64,000 nucleotides of DNA, from contig NZ_CH724148.1 of assembly GCF_000153225.1 (NCBI RefSeq), forward strand, positions 2,620,611 through 2,684,610, read 5' to 3'. How positions within the stretch are numbered: position 1 is the stretch's first letter; every line of letters starts with the position of its first letter. The stretch comes from Polaribacter irgensii 23-P (GTDB lineage: Bacteria; Bacteroidota; Bacteroidia; Flavobacteriales; Flavobacteriaceae). Shown piece by piece: positions 1 to 8,765 of this stretch. Below the pieces are notes generated by a model. It ran no database searches, had not been told where the DNA came from, and was given only the letters and a program-made list of their open reading frames with translations. The translations under genes and the position numbers were made by a program.

Positions 1-135
1 TCTAACATCTTACCTATTTTCTTTATGAAAGTAAAACTAAGGATGTTTAATCAAATTAAATATTTAAAATTAGTTTTTTTGTTTCTTATAAAGTTTGGTA
101 TCTTGTGCTTATTCGTTCACTTTTAAAGACACGCC

Positions 136-969
136 TTGCAAAAGATCCATAAAATATTAATCGGTATCGCATTTTCTCCCAATTTAAAACCTAATTTATT
201 CGAAGCAATACGCATCGCAAATATGTTTAATGCCGAATTAATTGGCGTTCATGTAGGTGAAAAAACAGCTCAAAAGGAAACCGATTTAAATCGTATTGTT
301 GCCGAGGCCGATCCATTAAATATCGCACTAAAAACAATATGGCAAAAAGGAGAACCCGTTGCTGTTATTCTAAAAACTGCTGAAGTTGAACGTGCGGACC
401 TGCTTATTTTAGGAGCATTACAAAAAGAAAATTTATTAAAATACTACGTGGGTTCTATCGCACGGAAAATCACGAGAAAAATAGGCTGCTCTATTTTGTT
501 ACTTATCAAGCCTTCTATTGAAAGACAAATCTGCAAGCACATTGTTGTGAACGGATTAAAAGACAAAAATACCGCAGAAACTATTCGAACATCTGTCTTA
601 TTTTGCACCCACTTACTCTGTAAAAAAATGACGATTGTAGAAGAAATAAGTCAAAGTGAATTGCAAATTCAAGTAAACGATGACAAAAGTTTAAGAAGAG
701 CTACCATAGAAAAAGAGCGTCTAAAAAACAGAGAAGACCAGCGTATCAAAACCATTTTAAAAGGGATTCCTTGTGACGATATCACGATAAAAACACAAAG
801 TATTTTTGGCAGAAGGGGCTACTCCATTGGACACTATGCAAAAGTTAAAAGAGCCGATTTACTAATCATGAATGCACCGCTTAAACTTGGGCTTTTAGAC
901 CGCATTTTCCCTCACGATATCGAATATATTTTATCAGAATTACCAACAGATGTTTTAATCGTAAAATAA
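136..969 (+). CDS. Tandem universal stress protein (UspA family)
   Basis: The 277-residue protein holds two Usp domains, roughly residues 1-130 and 133-277. Each has the alternating beta/alpha pattern and a nucleotide-site-like end, with LLILGA near residue 90 and LLIMNAP near residue 250. It starts at TTG; an in-frame stop lies just upstream and no ATG is available near the family start. The stop codon is directly followed by the ATG of the SulP transporter, so the two are an operon. Usp domains often accompany SulP or other ion transporters in Bacteroidota and may sense nucleotides to tune transport; that role is inference. The family call is firm. Confidence 0.85.
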   Translation: MQKIHKILIGIAFSPNLKPNLFEAIRIANMFNAELIGVHVGEKTAQKETDLNRIVAEADPLNIALKTIWQKGEPVAVILKTAEVERADLLILGALQKENLLKYYVGSIARKITRKIGCSILLLIKPSIERQICKHIVVNGLKDKNTAETIRTSVLFCTHLLCKKMTIVEEISQSELQIQVNDDKSLRRATIEKERLKNREDQRIKTILKGIPCDDITIKTQSIFGRRGYSIGHYAKVKRADLLIMNAPLKLGLLDRIFPHDIEYILSELPTDVLIVK

Positions 970-3168
970 ATGCAAAAAACAACCCCTTTTAAAACATTTT
1001 TAGGAGAAATTCCGCAAAACCTTTTTTCTGGATTTGTGGTTTCTTTAATTGCGCTTCCATTAGGCTTAGGACTTGCTTTAGCCTCTGGCGCACCGCCAAT
1101 TTCTGGGATAATTGCAGCAATAGTTGGTGGAATCGTGGTTTCTTTAATTGGAGGGTCCAAGGTAACAATCACAGGCCCTGGAAATGGGTTGGTTGTTGTA
1201 ATCCTTTCCGCAATCACCATTTTGGGAGAAGGAAATGCGTATCAAGGGTACTTGTTTACCCTCGCTGCAATTGTTATTTCTGGCGTCCTACTTGTAATCT
1301 TGGGTTTTTTAAGGATGGGTGCTTTGGGCGACTTCTTTCCTTCTTCCGCAATACAAGGAATGCTGGCAGCCATTGGCATTGGTATCTTTGCAAAGCAGAT
1401 CCACGTAATGTTTGGAAACTTAAATGCTAAAGGAAGTATTATTGAACTACTCATCCAAATTCCCGAGGGAATCGTACACTTTGTGAGTACCTCTGACAAA
1501 AGTTCGTTTTACGCAGGTTTGGTTGGTATTGTTAGCTTACTGATTATGATTTTTTATAGTAAAATTAGAAATCGATACTTTCAACTCATCCCTGCTCCTA
1601 TGTGGATTGTAGTTTTAAGTGTAGGATTGTATTATTATTTTGACCTCTTTGCGATTGCCGAATATCCCATCGATAAAAGTTTACTCATTGATTTACCAAA
1701 TGATGTATTCGCAAATTTTGCGTTTCCTGATTTTGGAAAAATATACAAACTAGAATTTATAGGTGCCGTTATCTCAATTACTTTAATTTCCAGTATCGAA
1801 AGTTTGCTAAGTATCAAAGCCGTTGACAAATTAGATCCCTTAAAAAGACGCTCAAACATTAATAAAGACATTAGAGCCCTAGGACTTGCCACCATTATTA
1901 GCGGTTTTTTAGGTGGACTGAATGTAGTTACGGTAATCGCTAGAAGCTCTGTAAACGTAAACAATAAAGGAAGTAACAGATCTGCTAACTTTTTCCATGC
2001 CCTCTTCTTAGTTGCTTTTATTTTACTCTTTGCTACTGAATTGCGCAAAATTCCGCTGGCTGCACTTGCGGCTATTTTAGTATTTACCGGGTATAAATTA
2101 GCAGCTCCAGAGAATATAAAAAAAGTTTTAAAAATTGGATCTGAGCAGTTAATCATATTTACCGTTACTCTCTTTGTAACCATCGCTAGCAATCTTATTT
2201 CCGGAATCTTAGCAGGCATCGGTATCACGTTTGTAATTCACATGATAATCAACAAAAATGGTTTGTTATTTATTAAAAATACGTTGAAACCAAATGTTCT
2301 TATGTTTACCGAAGATGAAAAGTATTATGTGAGTGTCAAGAATTTTTCTAGCTTTTTAAATTACACAAAATTAAAATCCAAGCTTGATCAAATTCCAGAG
2401 ACAAAAGAAGCCATTGTAGATTTCTCATTATGTGATTTCGTAGATCACTCTGTGATGGAAAACATGAACAACTACTCTGAAACTTTCGAGAGAAAAGGAG
2501 GACACTTCGAAGTAATCGGTTTAGATGATTCTAAACCAGGCAGCGCACATCCCTTTGCGCTTCGTAAAACATTGCCAAAAAACATGTCTTCAAAAGAGGG
2601 CATTTTAACAAAAAGGCAAAAATCTATTCAACATATAAGCGAAGAAATGAAATATTCGTATGATGCTTTTTCTGACCTAAAAATAGAAGAATTACCAAGC
2701 TTTGGATATTTTAAAATGCGGAAAATTAATAAGATTTCCAATGTCTTAACAAAAAATAACTGCACGTTGTTTGATGTGCAGTTCTCAGAGGGAGAAATGA
2801 TCGCAAAACAAGTAATTAAAACGACAATGTTTCACATTCAAACTCAAAAAAACCTTCCTAAATTTACCCTAGACAAGGAAGGCGTATTTGAATATCTTTT
2901 ACATTTCGCTGGATATAAAGACATTGAAATTAAGAAACATCCTGATTTTAACAGACGCTTTTATTTATCCGGAAAAAAAGAAGAAAAAATTAGAGCATTT
3001 TTCACAGATGAACTAATTTTGTTTTTAGAAAGTAATAGACAATATCACATAGAAGCTACAAATACAGGTCTTTTAATTCTTAGTAAAGAGCGGTTAGCCA
3101 GTGTAAACGAAATCAAAGCCCTTGCCTACTTTGGCGCTGGTTTGCAAAAAATTATAGAAAAATGTTAG
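970..3168 (+). CDS. SulP family inorganic anion (sulfate/bicarbonate) transporter with STAS domain
   Basis: Inner-membrane anion permease of 732 residues. The N-terminal 430 residues are strongly hydrophobic, and the SulP opening IALPLGLGLALASG is followed by a glycine-rich PISGIIAAIVGGIVVSLIGG stretch. A STAS domain follows at about 445-545 (AIVDFSLCDFVDHS). A soluble C-terminal extension of about 185 residues follows the STAS domain. SulP proteins of this bacterial branch move sulfate or bicarbonate; the substrate cannot be read from sequence, though bicarbonate is likely in marine Bacteroidota. It starts one base after the uspA-like stop and overlaps miaE by 7 bases. Confidence 0.88.
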   Translation: MQKTTPFKTFLGEIPQNLFSGFVVSLIALPLGLGLALASGAPPISGIIAAIVGGIVVSLIGGSKVTITGPGNGLVVVILSAITILGEGNAYQGYLFTLAAIVISGVLLVILGFLRMGALGDFFPSSAIQGMLAAIGIGIFAKQIHVMFGNLNAKGSIIELLIQIPEGIVHFVSTSDKSSFYAGLVGIVSLLIMIFYSKIRNRYFQLIPAPMWIVVLSVGLYYYFDLFAIAEYPIDKSLLIDLPNDVFANFAFPDFGKIYKLEFIGAVISITLISSIESLLSIKAVDKLDPLKRRSNINKDIRALGLATIISGFLGGLNVVTVIARSSVNVNNKGSNRSANFFHALFLVAFILLFATELRKIPLAALAAILVFTGYKLAAPENIKKVLKIGSEQLIIFTVTLFVTIASNLISGILAGIGITFVIHMIINKNGLLFIKNTLKPNVLMFTEDEKYYVSVKNFSSFLNYTKLKSKLDQIPETKEAIVDFSLCDFVDHSVMENMNNYSETFERKGGHFEVIGLDDSKPGSAHPFALRKTLPKNMSSKEGILTKRQKSIQHISEEMKYSYDAFSDLKIEELPSFGYFKMRKINKISNVLTKNNCTLFDVQFSEGEMIAKQVIKTTMFHIQTQKNLPKFTLDKEGVFEYLLHFAGYKDIEIKKHPDFNRRFYLSGKKEEKIRAFFTDELILFLESNRQYHIEATNTGLLILSKERLASVNEIKALAYFGAGLQKIIEKC

Positions 3169-3743
3169 GACTACAATTTGAAACTACCACTTCGTGGGCA
3201 GACATCGCCAAAGTAAATTTAGAACAAATATTAACAGATCATGCTTTTTTAGAGCAAAAGGCAGCTTCAAATGCCGTTTCTATTATTATCAATTACTCTG
3301 AGGAAACGGAATTGGTAAAGGAAATGAGCAATATCGCAATTGAAGAAATGCAACACTTTAAAATGGTTCATCTTTTAATGGTTAAAAGAGGCATGGTTCT
3401 CGGAAGGGAGCAAAAAAACGATTACGCCATTCGACTGCAAAAATTCTTTACGAAAACAAACGACCGCACAAATGCACTTGTACAACGCTTACTTGTTGCT
3501 GCACTTATCGAAGCGCGAAGTTGCGAGCGTTTTAAGGTGTTTTCAGAAAATATGGAAGATGAAGAATTGTCGAAATTTTATAAAAATTTAATGATTTCTG
3601 AAGCCAACCACTATACCACCTTCTTACAGCTTGCAAGAACATACCAAGACAGGGCTGTTGTTGACGAAAAGTGGAGTGCCCTATTAATATTTGAAGGGGA
3701 GATGATGCGCGAACGTGGAAATCTTGCTAAAATTCATGGGTAA
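3162..3743 (+). CDS. miaE: tRNA 2-methylthio-N6-isopentenyladenosine hydroxylase
   Basis: A diiron enzyme of 193 residues that hydroxylates the isopentenyl group of ms2i6A37 in tRNA. The ferritin-like metal ligands are visible as IEEMQHF (about 61-67), EARSCERF (about 119-126) and SEANHYTTF (about 147-155), the helix-bundle pattern EExxH/ExxxE/ExxH. Length matches the family. Its ATG overlaps the end of the SulP gene by 7 bases, so translation is probably coupled. The link to an anion transporter looks positional rather than functional. Confidence 0.9.
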   Translation: MLGLQFETTTSWADIAKVNLEQILTDHAFLEQKAASNAVSIIINYSEETELVKEMSNIAIEEMQHFKMVHLLMVKRGMVLGREQKNDYAIRLQKFFTKTNDRTNALVQRLLVAALIEARSCERFKVFSENMEDEELSKFYKNLMISEANHYTTFLQLARTYQDRAVVDEKWSALLIFEGEMMRERGNLAKIHG

Positions 3744-3822
3744 TCCAAAACACACTTCGATATAGCTTGTAAGCAAACTCTATTTGCATTATTAAATCCT
3801 TAAAAACCGATCTTTAGACTCA

Positions 3823-4254
3823 ATGTTTAGCAAAGAAGAAGCTACTTTATTACGCAAAGAATTTTGGATAAGCTTTGGGAAATCCTTTCCAAGAAAATGG
3901 CTTCTATACAACACCGAAATGAAAGGAGTCTCTTTTAAATTTGTAGCTGATCGAAAAAATGCGGCCGTATGTCTCGATATTGAGAACCCAGATGAATTGG
4001 TAAATCTTCTCTACTATGATCAATTGCTTTCTCTAAAATTACTGATCACCGCTGAAATTCCAGACATTCTCTTCAACGACGCTTTTGAACTTGAATCGGG
4101 TAAAAAAATTCATAGAATTTATGTTCCTTTTGAAAAAAAATTTAGCATTCATGACAAGAATACATGGAGTGACTGTTTTCAGTTCTTTCTAAAAACAATG
4201 CCAAAATTTGAGGATTTTTTCTATGAATATGAAGATATTATTAAAAATATATAA
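3823..4254 (+). CDS. DUF4268 family protein
   Basis: A 143-residue soluble protein beginning MFSKEEATLLRKEFW and rich in aromatic and acidic residues, matching the compact DUF4268 proteins common in Bacteroidota. The family is structurally akin to nuclease-like folds in some members, but no catalytic motif can be assigned here. There is no signal peptide or membrane segment, so it should be cytoplasmic. It lies 79 bases after miaE on the same strand and 179 bases before mnmE. Function unknown. Confidence 0.75.
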   Translation: MFSKEEATLLRKEFWISFGKSFPRKWLLYNTEMKGVSFKFVADRKNAAVCLDIENPDELVNLLYYDQLLSLKLLITAEIPDILFNDAFELESGKKIHRIYVPFEKKFSIHDKNTWSDCFQFFLKTMPKFEDFFYEYEDIIKNI

Positions 4255-4421
4255 GCCTCAACTCTGCGCGTTTTTAAATCTTACATTTCAAAAAAAGCGC
4301 AATTCAACTTGACACTTGGCTAAACCAACTGTATCTATAAAATCTATCTCCCCAGTATCTGTACATTTTAGATTGTGAAAACTTTAAAATAAAAAGAGTT
4401 TTTCAGCTTAATTATGCGGCG

Positions 4422-4429
4422 TATATTTG
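4422..4429 (+). promoter_or_regulatory. Putative flavobacterial -7 element (TATATTTG) of mnmE
   Basis: TATATTTG fits the Bacteroidota -7 consensus TAnnTTTG and ends only 4 bases before the mnmE ATG at 4434. Transcription would therefore begin at or next to the start codon, giving a nearly leaderless mRNA. No clear TTG -33 element is seen at the usual distance. Confidence 0.5.
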
Positions 4430-4433
4430 TTGT

Positions 4434-5828
4434 ATGATTCAAAACGATACCATTATTGCTTTGGCTACGCCTTCTGGTGTTGGTGCAATTTCTGTAATTA
4501 GACTTTCTGGAGAACAAGCCATTCCGATAGTTGAAGCAAATTTTAAGTCTATTCAAAAAAACAAATATCTAAAAGATCAGAAAACACATACCATTCACCT
4601 CGGACATATCGTTGATAATAAAAGTGTATTGGATGAAGTTCTAGTCTCTATTTTCAAAAATCCAAAATCGTATACAGGTGAAAATGTTGTTGAAATTTCC
4701 TGTCATGGCTCTAGTTTTATTCAACAAGAAATTATACAATTATTTCTCCGAAAAGGTTGCAGAATGGCAAATAATGGAGAGTTCACAATGCGTGCCTTCC
4801 TAAACGCTAAGATGGATTTAAGCCAAGCAGAAGCTGTTGCTGATGTCATTGCTTCTAATTCTGCTGCGAGTCACCAAATGGCCATTCAACAGATGCGTGG
4901 TGGTATCACCAATGAACTAAAAGAGTTGCGTGCCCAATTATTAGATTTCGCCGCTTTAATTGAGTTAGAATTAGATTTTTCTGGGGAGGATGTGGAGTTT
5001 GCAGACCGAACGAAATTCAAAGAGCTAGTGGTGCAGATAACCTTTGTATTAAAACGTTTAATCGATTCTTTTTCTTTCGGTAATGCGATGAAAAATGGAA
5101 TTCCTGTAGCTATTATTGGTGAACCTAACGTTGGGAAATCGACCTTATTAAACACGTTGCTAAACGAAGAAAAAGCCATTGTTTCTGAAATTGCGGGAAC
5201 TACGCGGGATGCCATTGAAGATGAATTAATCATTGCAGGTGTTGCGTTTCGTTTTATAGATACTGCAGGGATTAGAGAGACCATAGACATTATAGAAAGT
5301 ATTGGTATTAAAAAAGCGTATGAAAAAGCGGACAATGCCCAGCTCATTGTTTTCCTAATTGATGCCAATAAATTCAATCACAATCAACCCCAATTTTTAA
5401 CTGAAATTGACACTATAAAAAGCCGCTTCCCGACGAAAAGAGTACTGGTTATTGCAAACAAAATAGACACTTTATTGGCTTCAGAAAAAGCAGAGCTGCA
5501 AACTGAAATTGAAAACCTAATTTTACTCTCTGCAAAAAATAATACGGGCGTTGAAGCGTTGAAATCTGAGCTGACCGATTTGGTAAATATTGGTGCCTTG
5601 AGCAATAATGAAACGATTGTAACCAATTCTCGGCATTTTGAAGCCTTGAATAATGCTCTAAGAGCTATCAGCTCTGTACAACAGGGAATCGAATTGGAAA
5701 TTTCTACGGATTTATTTTCAATAGATATCCGAGAATGCCTGCGTCACTTAGGAGCCATCACTGGTGATTATGACGTTGACAAAGATATTTTAGGACATAT
5801 TTTTTCTAATTTTTGTATTGGAAAGTAA
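4434..5828 (+). CDS. mnmE: tRNA uridine-5-carboxymethylaminomethyl modification GTPase MnmE
   Basis: MnmE works with MnmG to install the 5-carboxymethylaminomethyl group on wobble U34. The 464-residue protein has the N-terminal tetrahydrofolate-binding domain beginning DTIIALATPSGVGAISVIR, a central helical domain, and an inserted G domain with P-loop GEPNVGKST at 229-237, DTAGI at 276-280 and NKID at 342-345. The C-terminal CIGK is intact (Cys461). The length is normal. The gene ends about 20 bases before a duplicated, decayed piece of the laminarin-island sugar porter. Confidence 0.97.
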   Translation: MIQNDTIIALATPSGVGAISVIRLSGEQAIPIVEANFKSIQKNKYLKDQKTHTIHLGHIVDNKSVLDEVLVSIFKNPKSYTGENVVEISCHGSSFIQQEIIQLFLRKGCRMANNGEFTMRAFLNAKMDLSQAEAVADVIASNSAASHQMAIQQMRGGITNELKELRAQLLDFAALIELELDFSGEDVEFADRTKFKELVVQITFVLKRLIDSFSFGNAMKNGIPVAIIGEPNVGKSTLLNTLLNEEKAIVSEIAGTTRDAIEDELIIAGVAFRFIDTAGIRETIDIIESIGIKKAYEKADNAQLIVFLIDANKFNHNQPQFLTEIDTIKSRFPTKRVLVIANKIDTLLASEKAELQTEIENLILLSAKNNTGVEALKSELTDLVNIGALSNNETIVTNSRHFEALNNALRAISSVQQGIELEISTDLFSIDIRECLRHLGAITGDYDVDKDILGHIFSNFCIGK

Positions 5829-5848
5829 ATACCTCTAACAATAATTTC

Positions 5849-6290
5849 GCCTTAATCGTACTATAGTAAAATTACTTCGTTTTTTATTCAAAGCAATTTT
5901 AGAAGTACTAAAAAAACCAATATACATTGGCACTTATCGTCGTTGCAACCTCTAAGATAGTTCCGTCATTTTTGGCATATACCGTAATGCCCAAAGCCTC
6001 TTTTACAGCCTTTTTAAAAGCAACATCGTTGTCATATGAAATATACACTAAGGACAATAGTTTTTAAGCGTCAGAGAATTCGAACTGATGGATATTTCTT
6101 TAAAGACTTGATATGTTGCTTGATGAAAGCCGTACGCGCATAACAGCAGACTCACTGCAATTCCAGCAGTGAATACTAAAAGTAGTGGTCTCCTGTCCAT
6201 TCTATCTATTAAATAAATGGCAACAAAAGTAAAATCAACCGAAATTGTACTTAATAAAACCCCTGATGAAACCAACACCAAACAGTTTTA
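5849..6290 (-). pseudogene. Decayed partial copy of the MFS sugar-porter gene
   Basis: This stretch is a diverged duplicate of 9403-10195. About 5849-5924 matches the sequence downstream of the intact porter stop (9403-9483). Then 5925-6272 matches 9843-10192 within that gene, so the bases equivalent to 9484-9842 are deleted. The readable part still spells SSGVLLSTIS, FVAIYLIDRM and LLLCAYGF on the minus strand, but frameshifts and stops break it, and the N- and C-terminal halves are missing. It cannot make a transporter. The parent is the intact gene at 9526-11064 in the same orientation. Confidence 0.85.
5869..5924 (+). repeat. Direct repeat, left copy (partner 9428-9483)
   Basis: Fifty-six bases beginning AAATTACTTCG are nearly identical to 9428-9483, in the same orientation. 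The left copy sits just downstream of mnmE, the right copy just downstream of the intact sugar porter. Weaker similarity continues about 20 bases further out on the left side of each copy. The pair brackets roughly 3.5 kb of low-coding DNA. Confidence 0.8.
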
Positions 6291-6955
6291 TAAATGTTGA
6301 GTTCACATAAAAAAGTATCAACTATAACACAAAATTATTTATTTATTATTTTGTTAGTTGATGAAATTGTAAGATCGTAAAATATTTATTAAAAAAATAT
6401 AATGTTGGAGTTTCTAAACATTGAACAGGCACATCTGTATTTGAGCGATCATATAAGGATAACGAGGTGAGAAATAAAAAAATGCTTACCATGGCTTTTA
6501 ATGGCAAAAAAATAAAAGAGCTTTAAAATCACATTAATTAAGCTTTAAAATTAAACCGTTTTAATTTATAGCCATGCTATTTTGTCAGACATTATTAAAT
6601 AAAGATCAAGTAAGCTAATCACACTAGTTGAAATGGAAAGAACGCAATTATTTCAAATATTTATTTACCAGATTTCATTGGGTTAGAAGTTGAAAATGTT
6701 TACAACCTGAAAAAAAAAAGAAAATTGAAGAATTAAAAAATCTAATGAAATATTGTTTCCCAACCTTAAATGTTATGAGGTATGGCATAATAAATGCGGC
6801 AACGAACTAGGTTGATTAACTTTAAAATCGCTAATCCTTTAAAAGAAAAAGCAACACCAACAAAAATATAACAAGTTTACAACACTGCAGAATATTTAGT
6901 GAAAACAAAAATTTAGGGTAACTTATATTTTTTATTATCTGTAATTTTAATTGGA
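6291..6955. other. AT-rich noncoding stretch with an interrupted inverted repeat
   Basis: No open frame longer than a few dozen codons is credible here. The only structure I see is an inverted repeat with arms 6317-6335 and 6348-6362: outer arms ATCAACTA/TAGTTGAT and inner arms ACAAAAT/ATTTTGT, with a 4-base bulge and a 12-base loop. Short fragments such as a frame near 6400-6470 look protein-like but stop quickly. The stretch resembles decayed accessory DNA. Confidence 0.5.
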
Positions 6956-7192
6956 CTAGTCAAAAGAAATATCGTCACCACCATTTCTTAACGGCTGTTT
7001 ACCTCCTTTTTGCCATGTTTTCTCCTCGATGTTTTGCGGTGTTCGTTTACCTCTAGCGAGATAGTTGTAAATTATATCAAAATCTAAATTTGGGGAGTTA
7101 CAATAATCCGCCTGCGTATCATATTCAACCCCTAAATCATCAATATATTTATTTTCGCTCATAATATTGGCTATAGCTTGAACAAAATACAT
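6956..7192 (-). CDS. Small hypothetical protein in decayed accessory region
   Basis: An acidic soluble protein of 78 residues, or 68 if it starts at the internal ATG at 7162 (MSENKYIDDLGVEY), which I prefer because the first ten residues look unlike the rest. It contains the phrase YLARGKRTPQN and ends GGDDISFD. I do not recognise the family. Codon use looks like real coding sequence, but its neighbours are pseudogenes, so it may be a remnant of a mobile element gene. No promoter is evident. Confidence 0.4.
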   Translation of the reverse strand: MYFVQAIANIMSENKYIDDLGVEYDTQADYCNSPNLDFDIIYNYLARGKRTPQNIEEKTWQKGGKQPLRNGGDDISFD

Positions 7193-7823
7193 AATAATTT
7201 AAATTTTTATCACTTTAAACTATTGGTAATAAAAATTCACCTCAAAACAATTAATTCAATTGCTTAAAAATTTATTTCATACTATTTATACTTCTAATTT
7301 TTAAATTTGAAATACTCATAATTCAGAAGATATTGGGCCTAAATTATGGTTTGAGAAATTGATAGCATAAGTCAGAAAGAAAGTTAAAAGAGGACTATTG
7401 ATTAGCTAAAAGAAACGTGTAAAAATCTAGGCGAATTAAAAAGACCGTAACTTGAAAACGAAACAGCAAGTTTATGCGGTCTTATTTTTGTATTCGTTCA
7501 AGGATCAAAGTATTTGTAAAAAAATTAAACCATCATCATAAAAAATACCAAATACCATAAAAATTTTATCCATAAAGAAAGATAAATATTGCGTGATAAA
7601 TAGTTAAATTTTATAACAGATAGAAAGCCTATTATTTGAAAACATTAATCAATTGAAAATAGAATCTTAAGTGAAATAGTAAACATTATAGAAACTTTTA
7701 TTAACGAGATGGATCGTTAATAATCAATATTGACATCAAAATTTTGACTTCTTTTTTTTGAGCGGCGTAATAAATAAATAAATAGTTTTGTATTTCTAAA
7801 AGACTAACAAAACTATAAAACAA
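7193..7823. other. Low-coding stretch with broken frames
   Basis: The plus strand at about 7320-7458 can be read as short protein-like pieces (DIGPKLWFEKLIA, then after a stop and a frame change LKETCKNLGELKRP) directly before the hairpin at 7441. This suggests the 3' end of a decayed gene that I cannot name. The rest is AT-rich with no supported gene. Confidence 0.35.
7441..7489 (+). terminator. Intrinsic-terminator-like hairpin
   Basis: Arms AAGACCG (7441-7447) with CGGTCTT (7477-7483) and inner ACTTG (7450-7454) with CAAGT (7467-7471), followed by ATTTTTG. It lies at the end of the broken frames described for 7193-7823 and was probably their terminator. Confidence 0.55.
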
Positions 7824-8348
7824 ATAAAAGAAAACACACTGTATTTACCAATTATACAGTTGTATTTTAATGCAATTTTAAAAGGTGAAAAAACAAAAGA
7901 GTATCGAGAAATTAAAGAGACTACATTTAAAAAATACTTGAATTTTTGAAGAGAAGGATAAGATGAAGTTATTGAATTTTATGACAAAAAAGTGGAGATT
8001 TCTCTAATTTCTAATAGCGATAATGACCCAATGATATGGAATAACGGCGTTTACCTCTATATGCCTAAAGATGTGATATTCTTAAATTTAGCGGTAGGTT
8101 ATGCCAAAGATATAGATACAGCATTAGTTGAAATAAAAGGTATTAGTTTTGAACCATCAAAAACGAAAGAAGGTCAAACAGCTATTTTTAGATGGACAGA
8201 AGCCGAGAGTGTAGTCTTTGATGAAAATGGTGATTTGTGTATTTGGCAAATTGTTTACCGTTTAGGTGCAACTTTTCACGTAAATAAATTCATTAAATCA
8301 GATAATATAAAGTATGGTATTTCTTATTCTGAAAATTATAAACTATAG
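7824..8348 (+). pseudogene. ASCH-domain protein with two in-frame stops
   Basis: One frame runs from about 7824 and reads KENTLYLPIIQLYFNAILKG, then EKTKEYREI, the typical opening of ASCH (PUA-like) proteins found in Bacteroidota phages and islands. It is broken by TGA at 7947 and TAA at 7959, and the expected initiator appears as ATA. After the stops the same frame continues to 8348 (VEISLISNSD, ending ISYSENYKL) for 118 codons from a possible GTG at 7992. The short downstream frame may still be translated but lacks the conserved N-terminal half. The 80-codon phage-type ORF follows 14 bases later on the same strand. Confidence 0.7.
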
Positions 8349-8362
8349 TAGTATTAAATAGT

Positions 8363-8605
8363 ATGGCAAATACAACAGGTAATAAATACGAAGGAAGAGA
8401 GAAGGGTACACCTAATAGATTGACAAAAGAATTAAGAACTTTATTAAAAGATATATTATATCAGGAACTGGAAGAAATACAAGAAAGATTAGAATTATTA
8501 GAACCTAAAAAAAGGTTAGGACTGTTTATAAAGTTAATGCCTTATGCTTTACTTAAAACTACAAGCATATCACGTAATATTAATGAACCTTTGGATTGGT
8601 CATAA
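8363..8605 (+). CDS. Small phage-type protein (GxREKGTPNR N-terminus)
   Basis: An 80-residue charged protein beginning MANTTGNKYEGREKGTPNR, followed by long amphipathic helices. The GG/GRxKGTPN opening is a hallmark of small proteins found in Bacteroidota prophages and islands near ASCH-type genes; their exact job is not established (a DNA-binding or terminase-associated role is a guess). It follows the ASCH pseudogene by 14 bases, consistent with one former phage operon. The frame is intact. Confidence 0.55.
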   Translation: MANTTGNKYEGREKGTPNRLTKELRTLLKDILYQELEEIQERLELLEPKKRLGLFIKLMPYALLKTTSISRNINEPLDWS

Positions 8606-8711
8606 AAAAAACATCCTAAAGTAATAGAATGGCTTGTAATCTTAAATAGTTAAATAGTAAAGATTGTTATTTAGGTTGAGGTAATGTAAAATGAAGGATG
8701 CTTTTGTTGTT

Positions 8712-8745
8712 AAAAAAAAGGCTATCAAAATGATAACCTTTTTAT
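8712..8745. terminator. Bidirectional hairpin terminator
   Basis: Stem AAAGG/CCTTT plus TATCA/TGATA with one internal mismatch and a 3-base loop, flanked by A8 on one side and T5 on the other. It lies between the plus-strand phage-type ORF and the convergent minus-strand lipoprotein gene and can serve both. Confidence 0.7.
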
Positions 8746-8765
8746 ACTTTATATCAAATTAACTA

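Noticed and set aside
912..2228. Several antisense frames within the SulP gene
   Set aside because: They are shadows of a strong, domain-supported gene on the plus strand and have no protein features of their own.
4265..4301. Inverted repeat TGCGC...GCGCA before mnmE as a terminator
   Set aside because: The stem is interrupted by T and A runs and lacks a following T-tract, so termination is not supported.
6048..6281. 77-codon minus-strand frame as a real transporter gene
   Set aside because: It is only a fragment of the decayed sugar-porter copy, starting and ending inside the homologous region.
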